Assembly (NCBI GenBank): GCA_001770775.1
Contig: MESA01000007.1
Coordinates: 1 to 34,441 of the forward strand
Direction of reading: 5' to 3'
DNA length: 34,441 nucleotides
From: Burkholderiales bacterium RIFCSPHIGHO2_12_FULL_63_20
Lineage (GTDB): Bacteria; Pseudomonadota; Gammaproteobacteria; Burkholderiales; Burkholderiaceae_C
Shown here: positions 13,857 through 22,131 of the stretch, one piece after another
Layout: the number at the start of each line of letters is the position of its first letter
Numbering within the stretch: position 1 is the first letter of the stretch
Translations under genes and position numbers: made by a program
Notes under the pieces: generated by a model
The model's input: the letters and a program-made list of their open reading frames with translations, nothing else
Databases searched by the model: none
Told to the model about the DNA's origin: nothing

Positions 13857-16800
13857 TCAAGGCCCTGGCTGGGCGCTGAATCCTTGTGCCAGCCACTGCT
13901 GCCATTGTTGCCTCGCCGCCGCTACATGGGGTTGGCGGATGGGGCCGTAGCCCTTGATGGTCTTGGGTAACTCGGCAATCTGGCAGGCCAGCGGCAGGTT
14001 GGCTTGCGTCAGGCGAGGCAGGATCTGGTCGAGGGCGTGCAGGTAGTCGTCCAGCACCTGGCGAGCTTCACGGTGCTCGGCAGAGTGCCGCAAGGGGTCC
14101 AGCCAGGTGCCACGCAGCCTGCGTGCCCACGCCAGCCCCCGCAGGGCGCCGCGCCAGGCCGGACCGAAGGCGCGCTTGACCGGGCGGCCCGCGTCATCCA
14201 GTACCTGGTTCAACATGGGCGGTGCCAGGTGGTACACCATCGTCCACGCCCCCTCAAACTGCTTGGCGATGAGCTGACGGAACGCGTCGGACGTGAGCAA
14301 GCGCGCCACCTCGTACTCATCTTTGCACGCCATGAGTGGGTAGAGGTAGCGCGCCACGGCCAGGCTCAACTGCTGCGAACCCAGCGGCTGCTCGGCCGCC
14401 CTCACCCGTGCCAGCACGTCCAGATAGCGCTGGGCGTAGGCCCGGTCCTGGTAGTCCACCAGGCGCGCATGACGATCTTGCACCAGCTCATCCAGCGTCT
14501 GCACAGACCCAGACGGCTTGCCCCGCCCGAACCATTGCACGGTTTGCGCGGGAGCGCCCCACCGCGACAGCAAGGCCGGGTCTTGCGCCGCGTGCCGCCC
14601 CCAGGTGAAGGCTTGCAGGTTGCGCTCCACCTGGGTGGCATTGAGCGTCAACGCGCGTTCGATGGAGGCCCGCTGCAGCGGCACCCACCCCATCTGCCAT
14701 GCAAAGCCCAGCAGCAAGGGGTTGGCGTAGATGGCATCGCCCAGCAGGTGTTCGGCCAAGGCCACGGCGTCGAGCCGCCGCAGGTGCTCGGGCCCCACGC
14801 CCTCGGTCAGCACCTTGTCGCACTGCCCCGAGGGGAAGGCCCAGGCCGGGTCATGCAGCACGGCGGCTGTTGGGGTGCCGTGGCTGTTGAGCGCCAGGCG
14901 GGTGCGGCCGCGCTGCATGACGGACAAGGTAGCCTCGTGGGCCGAGACGATGGGGTCACAGCCCAGCACCAGATCCGCCTCGGCCATGCCGACCTTGGTG
15001 GTGTGGATGGCACGCTGGTGTTCGGCGATTTGGACATGGCTCCAGGTGGCGCCGCCTTTCTGGGCCAGACCGGCAGCCTCCTGGGTGACGACGCCCTTGC
15101 CCTCCAGGTGCGCTGCCACGCCCAGCAGCTGCCCGATGGTGATGACGCCCGTGCCGCCGATGCCGGCCACGACGATGCCGTAAGCCTGTGTGCAGCTGGG
15201 GAGTGTTGGCTCGGTCAGTGGTGGCAGGCTGGCGGGGTCGGCTTGTTCAGCGGATGACTGCTTGCGCCGCAACTGGCCGCCCTCGATGGTGACCAGACTG
15301 GGGCAAAAGCCCTTGAGGCAGGAGAAATCCTGGTTGCAGCTGCTCTGGTTGATGCGGCGCTTGCGGCCCAGGTCGGTCTCGACCGGCTCCACGCTCAGGC
15401 AGTTGGATTGCACGGCGCAATCGCCACAGCCTTCGCAGACCTCTTCGTGGATCACCACGCGCCGTGCCAGGGCGGGTTCGGTGCCGCGCTTGCGACGCCG
15501 GCGCTTTTCGGTGGCACACGTTTGCTCATAGATCAGTACCGTGCAGCCCGGCACCTCACGCAACGCTTTCTGCACGGTGTCCAGCCGGTCGCGGTGGTAC
15601 ACCTGTACGCCGGGCGCCAGCTCCGCATCGGCGTGGTACTGGTCCGGGTCGTCGCTGACGACCGCGATCTGGCGCACCCCTTCGGCCTCCAGCTCGCGTG
15701 TCATCGCGGCCACGCTGAGCTTGCCATCGACGGGCTGGCCGCCTGTCATGGCCACCGCATCGTTGTAGAGGATCTTGTAGGTGATGTTGACCCCGGCCGC
15801 AATCGCCTGTCGGATGGCGAGCAGGCCGGAGTGAAAGTAGGTGCCATCGCCCAGGTTGGCGAACACATGGGGCTCGTCGGTGAACGGCGCCTGGCCCACC
15901 CAGCTCACACCCTCGCCGCCCATTTGCGTGAAGGTGCGGGTGTCACGGTCCATCCACATCGCCATGTAGTGGCAGCCGATGCCGGCCAGCGCCCGCGAGC
16001 CCTCGGGCACGCGCGTAGAGGTGTTGTGCGGGCAGCCGCTGCAAAACCACGGCGGGCGGTCGACTTGGGCGGGGGCATGCGCCAGCGCCTGTTCTTTGGC
16101 TTCGATGGTGCGCAGGCGCTCGGCCACGCGCGCGCGCAGGGTCGGGTCGGCGTCGCGCAACAGGCCCAGTTTGTCGATGCGCTGGGCCACGGCTTTGGCG
16201 ATGAGGGCCGGGTTGAGGTCGGCCTTGGCGCGCAGCAACCAGCGCGATGCCGGATGCGGGTGCGACCACTCGCCGCCGCTCACATCCCCTTCGGGTTCGT
16301 TGAACTTGCCCAGCACATTGGGGCGCACGTCTTCGCGCCAGTTGTAGAGCTCCTCCTTCAACTGGTACTCGATCATCTGGCGCTTTTCCTCGATGACGAG
16401 GATCTCGCGCAGGCCGGTGGCAAATTCGCGGGTGATGCTGGCCTCCAGTGGCCACACCACGGCCACCTTGTGCACGCGCAGGCCGATGCGGCGGCAGGCG
16501 TCGTCGTCCAGGCCCAGGTCATGCAAGGCCTGGCGCAGGTCGTTGTAGACCTTGCCGCTGGAGATCAAACCCAGTTGCGCATGGTGGCTGTCGAGCACCG
16601 TGTGGTTGAGGCGGTTGGCACGGATGTAGGCCAGCGCGGCGTACCACTTGTGGTCCATCAAGCGGGCTTCTTGTTCCAGCGGCGAGTCCGGCCAGCGGAT
16701 ATGCAGGCCGCCCGGCGGCATGTCGAAATCTTCGGGCAAGTGGATTTGCACACGGTCGGGGTCGATCGACACCGTGCTGGACGACTCCACCACCTCCTGG

Positions 16801-17438
16801 ATGGTCTTGAGCCCCGCCCACAGGCCCGAGAAGCGACTCAAGGCCAGCCCGTGCAGGCCCAGGTCCAAAATCTCCTGGACATTACTGGGAAAGAACACCG
16901 GCAGGCCGCAGGCTTTGAAGATGTGGTCGCTTTGGTGCGCCACCGAGGAGCTTTTGGCCACATGGTCGTCGCCCGCCACGGCCAGCACCCCGCCATGCCG
17001 GGCCGTACCGGCCATGTTGGCGTGCTTGAAGGCATCGGCACTGCGGTCCACGCCCGGCCCTTTGCCGTACCAGATGCCAAACACGCCGTCGTAGCGGCGT
17101 GGCCCCGGTGTCAGGTCGAGCTGCTGGCTGCCCCACACGGCAGTCGCCGCCAGTTCTTCGTTGACACCGGGCTGGAAGACGATGTGATGGTGATTTAGGT
17201 GGGCTTTCGCAGCCCACAAAGCCTGGTCGTAGGCGCCCAAGGGCGAGCCCCGGTAGCCGCTGATGAGGCCGGCGGTGCGCAAGCCATCCAGCGCATCCCG
17301 GGTGTGCTGCAGCATGGGCAAGCGCACCAGAGCCTGAATGCCGCTCATATAGACGCGACCTCGCTCCTGGGTGTACTTGTCGTCCAGCGACAGGTCGGAC
17401 AGGACCTGCAGGGACGAGTGTGGCAAAGGCGCGTTCAT
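13857..17438 (-). CDS. Indolepyruvate ferredoxin oxidoreductase, fused IorA-IorB type
   Basis: 1193 aa from ATG 17438, preceded by a perfect AGGAGG; the frame opens at 17480 but that start is unsupported. Domain order: thiamine pyrophosphate pyrimidine-binding domain (about 25-400), TPP-binding C-terminal domain with CSGCPHNTST and GDGTYFHSG (about 465-640), a cysteine-rich iron-sulfur segment (CEGCGDC...NC, about 650-710), the gamma domain (GIVVAGIGGTGVITIGQLLG, about 735-920) and a C-terminal DUF6537-like part. It oxidatively decarboxylates aryl-pyruvates to aryl-acetyl-CoA with ferredoxin reduction. The single-chain form is common in proteobacteria, in contrast with the two-subunit archaeal enzyme. 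No dedicated ferredoxin or aminotransferase gene is adjacent. Confidence 0.92.
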   Translation of the reverse strand: MNAPLPHSSLQVLSDLSLDDKYTQERGRVYMSGIQALVRLPMLQHTRDALDGLRTAGLISGYRGSPLGAYDQALWAAKAHLNHHHIVFQPGVNEELAATAVWGSQQLDLTPGPRRYDGVFGIWYGKGPGVDRSADAFKHANMAGTARHGGVLAVAGDDHVAKSSSVAHQSDHIFKACGLPVFFPSNVQEILDLGLHGLALSRFSGLWAGLKTIQEVVESSSTVSIDPDRVQIHLPEDFDMPPGGLHIRWPDSPLEQEARLMDHKWYAALAYIRANRLNHTVLDSHHAQLGLISSGKVYNDLRQALHDLGLDDDACRRIGLRVHKVAVVWPLEASITREFATGLREILVIEEKRQMIEYQLKEELYNWREDVRPNVLGKFNEPEGDVSGGEWSHPHPASRWLLRAKADLNPALIAKAVAQRIDKLGLLRDADPTLRARVAERLRTIEAKEQALAHAPAQVDRPPWFCSGCPHNTSTRVPEGSRALAGIGCHYMAMWMDRDTRTFTQMGGEGVSWVGQAPFTDEPHVFANLGDGTYFHSGLLAIRQAIAAGVNITYKILYNDAVAMTGGQPVDGKLSVAAMTRELEAEGVRQIAVVSDDPDQYHADAELAPGVQVYHRDRLDTVQKALREVPGCTVLIYEQTCATEKRRRRKRGTEPALARRVVIHEEVCEGCGDCAVQSNCLSVEPVETDLGRKRRINQSSCNQDFSCLKGFCPSLVTIEGGQLRRKQSSAEQADPASLPPLTEPTLPSCTQAYGIVVAGIGGTGVITIGQLLGVAAHLEGKGVVTQEAAGLAQKGGATWSHVQIAEHQRAIHTTKVGMAEADLVLGCDPIVSAHEATLSVMQRGRTRLALNSHGTPTAAVLHDPAWAFPSGQCDKVLTEGVGPEHLRRLDAVALAEHLLGDAIYANPLLLGFAWQMGWVPLQRASIERALTLNATQVERNLQAFTWGRHAAQDPALLSRWGAPAQTVQWFGRGKPSGSVQTLDELVQDRHARLVDYQDRAYAQRYLDVLARVRAAEQPLGSQQLSLAVARYLYPLMACKDEYEVARLLTSDAFRQLIAKQFEGAWTMVYHLAPPMLNQVLDDAGRPVKRAFGPAWRGALRGLAWARRLRGTWLDPLRHSAEHREARQVLDDYLHALDQILPRLTQANLPLACQIAELPKTIKGYGPIRQPHVAAARQQWQQWLAQGFSAQPGP

Positions 17439-17721
17439 CACGACCTCCTGCGGTCGGCGATGGTGTCGTGGGCGACACACAGCTTGCCCATGACGGGGTG
17501 ACGTACGGGATGGTTTGGGTCAGTTTAGGACGGGCCGCTTCGCCTGACCCGAGTGGTTTTACCGAGACAGCGCAAGCTCGTGCCAGCCCTTTATGCGCTT
17601 TCCAATGAAGCGTGAACGCGCTGATTCCTTGCCCAGCATCGATTACCCGTCTATCGTGTCACCTCGCCTCACACGCACCTGCGGCGTGAAGGCCGCCACA
17701 AGATCAATTCTGGAGATTTGA
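17439..17721. other. Divergent promoter region, indolepyruvate oxidoreductase / metY
   Basis: Two hairpins are visible: GTGTCG-TGGG-CGACAC (17463-17478), and GGGTCAG (17518-17524) with CTGACCC (17544-17550), the latter enclosing a 19-nt GC-rich loop. Either could be an operator or leader structure. No convincing sigma-70 promoter or known riboswitch was recognised. Confidence 0.4.
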
Positions 17722-19011
17722 ATGAGCAACCCCGACTGGAAGTTTGAGACCCTGTCCGTGCATGCCGGCTACTCGCCCGACCCGACCACCAAAGCTGTGG
17801 CCGTGCCCATCTACCAGACGGTGGCCTACGCCTTTGACAGCGCCCAGCATGGCGCTGACCTGTTTGACCTGAAGGTGCCAGGCAACATCTACACCCGCAT
17901 CATGAATCCGACGCAAAGCGTGCTGGAAGCGCGCGTGGCGGCCCTCGAAGGCGGCATTGGCGCACTGGCCGTGGCCTCGGGTCAGTCGGCCATCACCTAC
18001 GCCATCCAGACGATTGCCGAGGCGGGCGACAACATCGTCTCGTCCACCGCCCTGTACGGCGGCACCTACAACCTGTTTGCCCACACCTTCCCCCAGTTCG
18101 GCATCACCACCCGTTTTGCCGACCACAAGGACCCTGCCAGCTTCGAGGCATTGATTGACGAGCGTACCAAGGCGATCTTTGTCGAGTCTTTGGGCAACCC
18201 GGCCGGCAATGTCACCGACATCGCCCGCATCGCCGAGATCGCACACCGCCATGGCGTGCCCCTGATCGTGGACAACACGGTGCCCTCGCCTTACCTGTGC
18301 CGCCCCATCGAGCACGGCGCGGACATCGTGGTGCAGTCGCTGACCAAGTACCTGGGCGGCCATGGCACCAGCCTGGGTGGCGCCATCATCGACTCGGGCA
18401 AGTTCCCCTGGGCCGAGCACAAGGCCCGCTTCAAGCGCTTGAACGAGCCCGATCCGTCGTACCACGGCGTGGTCTACACCGAAGCCCTGGGCGCCGCCGC
18501 CTACATCGGTCGTGCGCGCGTCGTGCCCCTGCGCAACACTGGCGCAGCCATCTCGCCGTTCAACGCTTTCCTCATCATCCAGGGCATCGAAACCCTGGGC
18601 CTGCGCATGGACCGCATCAGCAGCAACGCCTTGAAGGTGGCCGAGTTCCTGAAGGCGCATCCGGCGGTGAAGTGGGTGAACTATGCCGGTCTGCCGGACC
18701 ACCCGGACCATGCCCTGGTGCAGAAGTACCTGTCGGGCCAGGCCTCGGGCCTGCTGACCTTTGGCGTGCCCGGTGGCCGCGAAGGCGGCGCGCGCTTCCT
18801 GGACAAGCTCCAGCTGTTCACCCGCTTGGTCAACATCGGCGACGTGCGCTCGCTGGCCACTCACCCCGCCTCGACCACGCACCGCCAGCTGTCGCCGGAG
18901 GAGTTGGCCAAGACCGGCGTGAGCGAGGAAACCGTGCGCCTGTGCGTGGGCATCGAGCACATCGACGACCTGCTGGCCGATCTGACTCAGGCCCTGTCTG
19001 CCGCAGGCTGA
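17722..19011 (+). CDS. metY: O-acetylhomoserine sulfhydrylase (aminocarboxypropyltransferase)
   Basis: 429 aa, Cys/Met-metabolism PLP-dependent family. The PLP lysine is K209 in SLTKYLGGHGTSLGG, with D184 (LIVDNT) as the pyridine-nitrogen partner and NIYTRIMNPTQ (about 55-65) contributing cofactor phosphate binding from the neighbouring subunit. Length and the GGHGTSLGG motif fit O-acetylhomoserine sulfhydrylase rather than the shorter cystathionine gamma-synthase group. It makes homocysteine from O-acetylhomoserine and sulfide in methionine synthesis. GGAG lies 7 nt before ATG 17722. It is monocistronic: a strong terminator follows 26 bp after the stop. Confidence 0.93.
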   Translation: MSNPDWKFETLSVHAGYSPDPTTKAVAVPIYQTVAYAFDSAQHGADLFDLKVPGNIYTRIMNPTQSVLEARVAALEGGIGALAVASGQSAITYAIQTIAEAGDNIVSSTALYGGTYNLFAHTFPQFGITTRFADHKDPASFEALIDERTKAIFVESLGNPAGNVTDIARIAEIAHRHGVPLIVDNTVPSPYLCRPIEHGADIVVQSLTKYLGGHGTSLGGAIIDSGKFPWAEHKARFKRLNEPDPSYHGVVYTEALGAAAYIGRARVVPLRNTGAAISPFNAFLIIQGIETLGLRMDRISSNALKVAEFLKAHPAVKWVNYAGLPDHPDHALVQKYLSGQASGLLTFGVPGGREGGARFLDKLQLFTRLVNIGDVRSLATHPASTTHRQLSPEELAKTGVSEETVRLCVGIEHIDDLLADLTQALSAAG

Positions 19012-19037
19012 CGTACCGCGTTGTCTGCGTCACAGTG

Positions 19038-19065
19038 AACCTGGCCTGCGGGCCAGGTTTTTTTT
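19038..19065 (+). terminator. Strong intrinsic terminator after metY
   Basis: AACCTGGCC (19038-19046) and GGCCAGGTT (19051-19059) form a perfect 9-bp stem with a TGCG loop, followed by an uninterrupted T-tract to 19065. Confidence 0.93.
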
Positions 19066-19167
19066 CGTTGCGATGAGGCCAACTCAAGCTGCGAAGATGG
19101 CTGGGCCGAAGTGCGGGTGACACAATATCGTCCTTGAGAAAATGGGCCCCACGGCCAGAGGTCTCGC

Positions 19168-20073
19168 GTGATTGTTCGTCCCCGTCCCAATTGGCTGCGC
19201 ATGCTGTTCGTCTGGCGCGGGTCGATACTCAACAAGATCCTGCCTCAGCTCTGCTTCACCACCGCGCTGTCGATTGCGGTCGTCATCTTCCACGGTGAAC
19301 TGCTCGACTGGAAGGTCACCCTCACCGCCGTGCCCTTCTCCCTGGTCGGGGTGGCGCTGGCCATCTTCCTGGGCTTTCGCAACAGTGCCAGTTACGACCG
19401 CTACTGGGAGGCCCGCAAGCTCTGGGGCAAGCTGCTGACTGACAGCCGCAACGCCGCGCGTCAGTGCATCAGTTTCATGCCCGACGAGCCACGTCCGTTC
19501 GTACTGGGCATTGCCGCCTTTGTGCATGCCGCACGCCATCAAATGCGCGGCACCGACCCCACGGCTGACATGACTCGTCTGCTGCCGCCGCAGGTGGTGA
19601 AGCAGCTCGAAGGGCGCCGTACGCCGGCGCTGCAGGTGATGATGTGGCTGTCAGCCCAGGTGAAACAAGCTCATGATGAAGGCAAGCTGTCACCCATTTT
19701 GGCCGCGGAGATCGACCACTCACTGTCTGGCCTGAACGATGCATTTGGTGGTTGCGAGCGCATCGCCTACACGCCCCTGCCCTTCACGTACTCGGTGATC
19801 TTGCACCGCACCGTCTACCTGTACTGCCTGATGCTGCCGTTCGGCCTGCTGGACTCGATCGGGTTCATGACACCTTTGATGGTGGCCTTTGTGGCTTACA
19901 CCTTCTTCGCCATCGAGGCCTTGAGCGACGAAATCGAAGAGCCCTTTGGCACCATGCCCAACGACCTGGCGCTGGATGCCATGTCGCTGAACATCGAGGT
20001 CCATGTGCTGGAGATGCTGGGCGACCGGGATCTGCCCGCCCCCATGGAACCGAGGGACTACCTGCTGACCTGA
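19168..20073 (+). CDS. Bestrophin-family ion channel (UPF0187)
   Basis: 301 aa with a GTG start; CAGAGG lies about 6 nt upstream. N-terminal hydrophobic helices (about 22-42 and 50-70) lead into FRNSASYDRYWEARKLWGKLL, the family signature, and further hydrophobic helices occur around 210-250 (TVYLYCLMLPFGLLDSIGFMTPLMVAFVAYTFFAIEAL). The last part has EIEEPFGTMPNDLALDAM, also typical. Bacterial bestrophins form pentameric inner-membrane channels that conduct cations or anions. The gene converges on recD with a 42-bp gap; no clear terminator is visible between them. Confidence 0.9.
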   Translation: MIVRPRPNWLRMLFVWRGSILNKILPQLCFTTALSIAVVIFHGELLDWKVTLTAVPFSLVGVALAIFLGFRNSASYDRYWEARKLWGKLLTDSRNAARQCISFMPDEPRPFVLGIAAFVHAARHQMRGTDPTADMTRLLPPQVVKQLEGRRTPALQVMMWLSAQVKQAHDEGKLSPILAAEIDHSLSGLNDAFGGCERIAYTPLPFTYSVILHRTVYLYCLMLPFGLLDSIGFMTPLMVAFVAYTFFAIEALSDEIEEPFGTMPNDLALDAMSLNIEVHVLEMLGDRDLPAPMEPRDYLLT

Positions 20074-20115
20074 GTCTGTCCAGCGTCCTCGAGGCGGCGT
20101 GGCGCTGCGTGGCGC

Positions 20116-22131
20116 TCAGCCGTCCGCCAGCAGACCCAGCAGGCCACTGGCCCGTTGCGTGGGATGCTGGATCGCACTGGCCAGCGCCCCTGCATCGGGC
20201 GCCACCAAGGTGAACGCCTCCCGTGCACGGGTGATGCCGGTGTAGACCAGCTCACGCTGCAACATGCCCAGACCATAGGGCGGCAGCACCAAAGCCGTGT
20301 GACGGAACTCGGAGCCCTGGCTCTTGTGCACCGTCATCGCAAAGGCCGTGTCCACATGGGCCAGGCGGCTGACGCCCACCGAGCGGATCTCGGGCCCGTC
20401 CATGAAGTAGGCGCGCAGCGGGGCCCCGCGTGTGACCGGGCGCAGCGCGATGCCGATGTCGCCGTTGAAAACACCCAAAGTCGGGTCGTTGCGTGTCACC
20501 ATGACCGGTCGCCCCTCAAACCATTCGCCTGAGGGCTTGAGCCAGCCTGCACTGGCCAGCGCTTGTTGCACGGCACGGTTCAAACCCGCGACACCCCATT
20601 CGCCTTCGCGCACCGCACACAGCAGGCGGAAGCGGTCGAACGCGGTGAGCACCTGGCGCACCCATTGCGCATGGGCGGCTTCGTCGCCCGCCTCGGGCCG
20701 CTCGGCCATCGCACGCAGGTACTCGGCATAACCGCCCTCGGCCTTGGGGCGTCCCTGGAGTGCCAGTTGCACAGCCACCTCGGGACCCGTGGCGGCCAGG
20801 TTGCGAACCGCGCCGGACTTGTCCTGCGACAGGATGGCGTGGCTGGCACGGACATCGCCCTGGTTGACCGCCAGGGCCAGTTTGCCGATGGGGCCACCGA
20901 AACGACGGCTTTCCCTCAGCATCACGGTTTGCTGCGCCAGCAAGGGGGCTGCGCCGCTGTGGTCCTGGTAGATCAGATCCAGATCTTGGCCGGCCACGTC
21001 GCGTGCGTAGCGCAGCGTCTCGGGCTCGTAGCACCCCCGCTCGGCGTCGCGACACAGGTCACCCAGCACCGCCCCCGCTTCCACCGAGGCCAGTTGGTCC
21101 TTGTCGCCCAGGAAGATCACCCGCGCTGTGGGCGGCAAAGCGTCGAGCAAGGCCGCCATCATCTCCAGGTGGATCATGGAGGCTTCGTCCACGATCAGCA
21201 CGTCCACATCGAGCGGATGGCTGGCGTTGTGGCGGAACTGGCGCGTGTCGGGCCGGGCGCCCAGCAAGGCGTGCAGGGTGCGGGCTGCGCCCACCCGCTG
21301 AGTGAGTGCGTTCAGGTCGATCCGATCACCCAGGGCGTCTTGCAATTGCACCAGCGAGGCATCGATGGATTGTTTGAGGCGGGCTGCGGCTTTGCCCGTG
21401 GGCGCCGCCAGCGCCACACGCAAACGCTGGGCATCGGCATCGACCGCGAACAGCAAGGCCAATAGGCGTGCGGCCGTGTAGGTTTTGCCGGTGCCGGGCC
21501 CACCGGTGATCACCGACAGACGTGCCCGCAAGGCCACAGCGCAAGCGAGCTTCTGCCAATCGGTGACTGGACTGGTCGTGCCTGCGTCAGCACGCTCAGG
21601 CAAAGGGAACAACTGGTCCAGCCATGCGCGGGTCGCCACTTCGTCCACCGGGACGCGCTCTGACACCCGTTGACGCAACTGCCGCGCCACGCGGCACTCG
21701 TAGTCCCAGTAGCGGCGCAAATACAGCACCGGGGCAAACTCGCTGCCGCCCAGCACGAGCGGCTGGCCCTCGTCGGCATCAACTGGGGCCTTCTGATCGC
21801 CAGACCGGCGCGCATCACGCACCACGCGGCTGCTGCGCAAGGCATCTAGCCACCCGCTCAAGGTCGCGGGCAAGGTGGCCCACACCGTGTGCAAGGCCGC
21901 CTGGGCCTCGGGTGGTCCCGCCAGCAAAGCCACGGGCGGTACAAGCACATGGACCAACGGCAGGCAGGTATGCCCTCGCCCCTCCATCTGCGACAACACG
22001 GCAGCCGCCACCAGTACCGCAGGCTGAGCTTCGGGGTCACGCTCGGACAGGAAGGCCGACAGCGCGGCATCCAGCCGGCGTAGCCATCCCGATTCGGCCC
22101 ATTGGTCAAGGGTTTGGCAAATCGCGCTCAT
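20116..22131 (-). CDS. recD: RecBCD exonuclease V, subunit alpha (5'-3' helicase)
   Basis: 671 aa. Walker A GGPGTGKT (210-217), Walker B region VLIVDEAS, helicase motif FLGDKDQLASVEAGAVLGDLC and the C-terminal UvrD-like segment TVHKSQGSEF with VYTGITRARE identify RecD. In the RecBCD complex it unwinds the 5'-ended strand during double-strand-break processing. Its ATG overlaps the recB stop by 4 nt (22128-22131), indicating translational coupling; it is the last gene of recC-recB-recD. An N-terminal domain (about 1-130) binds RecBC in the family. Confidence 0.95.
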   Translation of the reverse strand: MSAICQTLDQWAESGWLRRLDAALSAFLSERDPEAQPAVLVAAAVLSQMEGRGHTCLPLVHVLVPPVALLAGPPEAQAALHTVWATLPATLSGWLDALRSSRVVRDARRSGDQKAPVDADEGQPLVLGGSEFAPVLYLRRYWDYECRVARQLRQRVSERVPVDEVATRAWLDQLFPLPERADAGTTSPVTDWQKLACAVALRARLSVITGGPGTGKTYTAARLLALLFAVDADAQRLRVALAAPTGKAAARLKQSIDASLVQLQDALGDRIDLNALTQRVGAARTLHALLGARPDTRQFRHNASHPLDVDVLIVDEASMIHLEMMAALLDALPPTARVIFLGDKDQLASVEAGAVLGDLCRDAERGCYEPETLRYARDVAGQDLDLIYQDHSGAAPLLAQQTVMLRESRRFGGPIGKLALAVNQGDVRASHAILSQDKSGAVRNLAATGPEVAVQLALQGRPKAEGGYAEYLRAMAERPEAGDEAAHAQWVRQVLTAFDRFRLLCAVREGEWGVAGLNRAVQQALASAGWLKPSGEWFEGRPVMVTRNDPTLGVFNGDIGIALRPVTRGAPLRAYFMDGPEIRSVGVSRLAHVDTAFAMTVHKSQGSEFRHTALVLPPYGLGMLQRELVYTGITRAREAFTLVAPDAGALASAIQHPTQRASGLLGLLADG

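Noticed and set aside
15408-17198. 596-codon plus-strand open frame opposite the indolepyruvate oxidoreductase
   Set aside because: Same reason: shadow frame of a conserved gene with no motif of its own. Similar long shadows occur opposite recB and recC.
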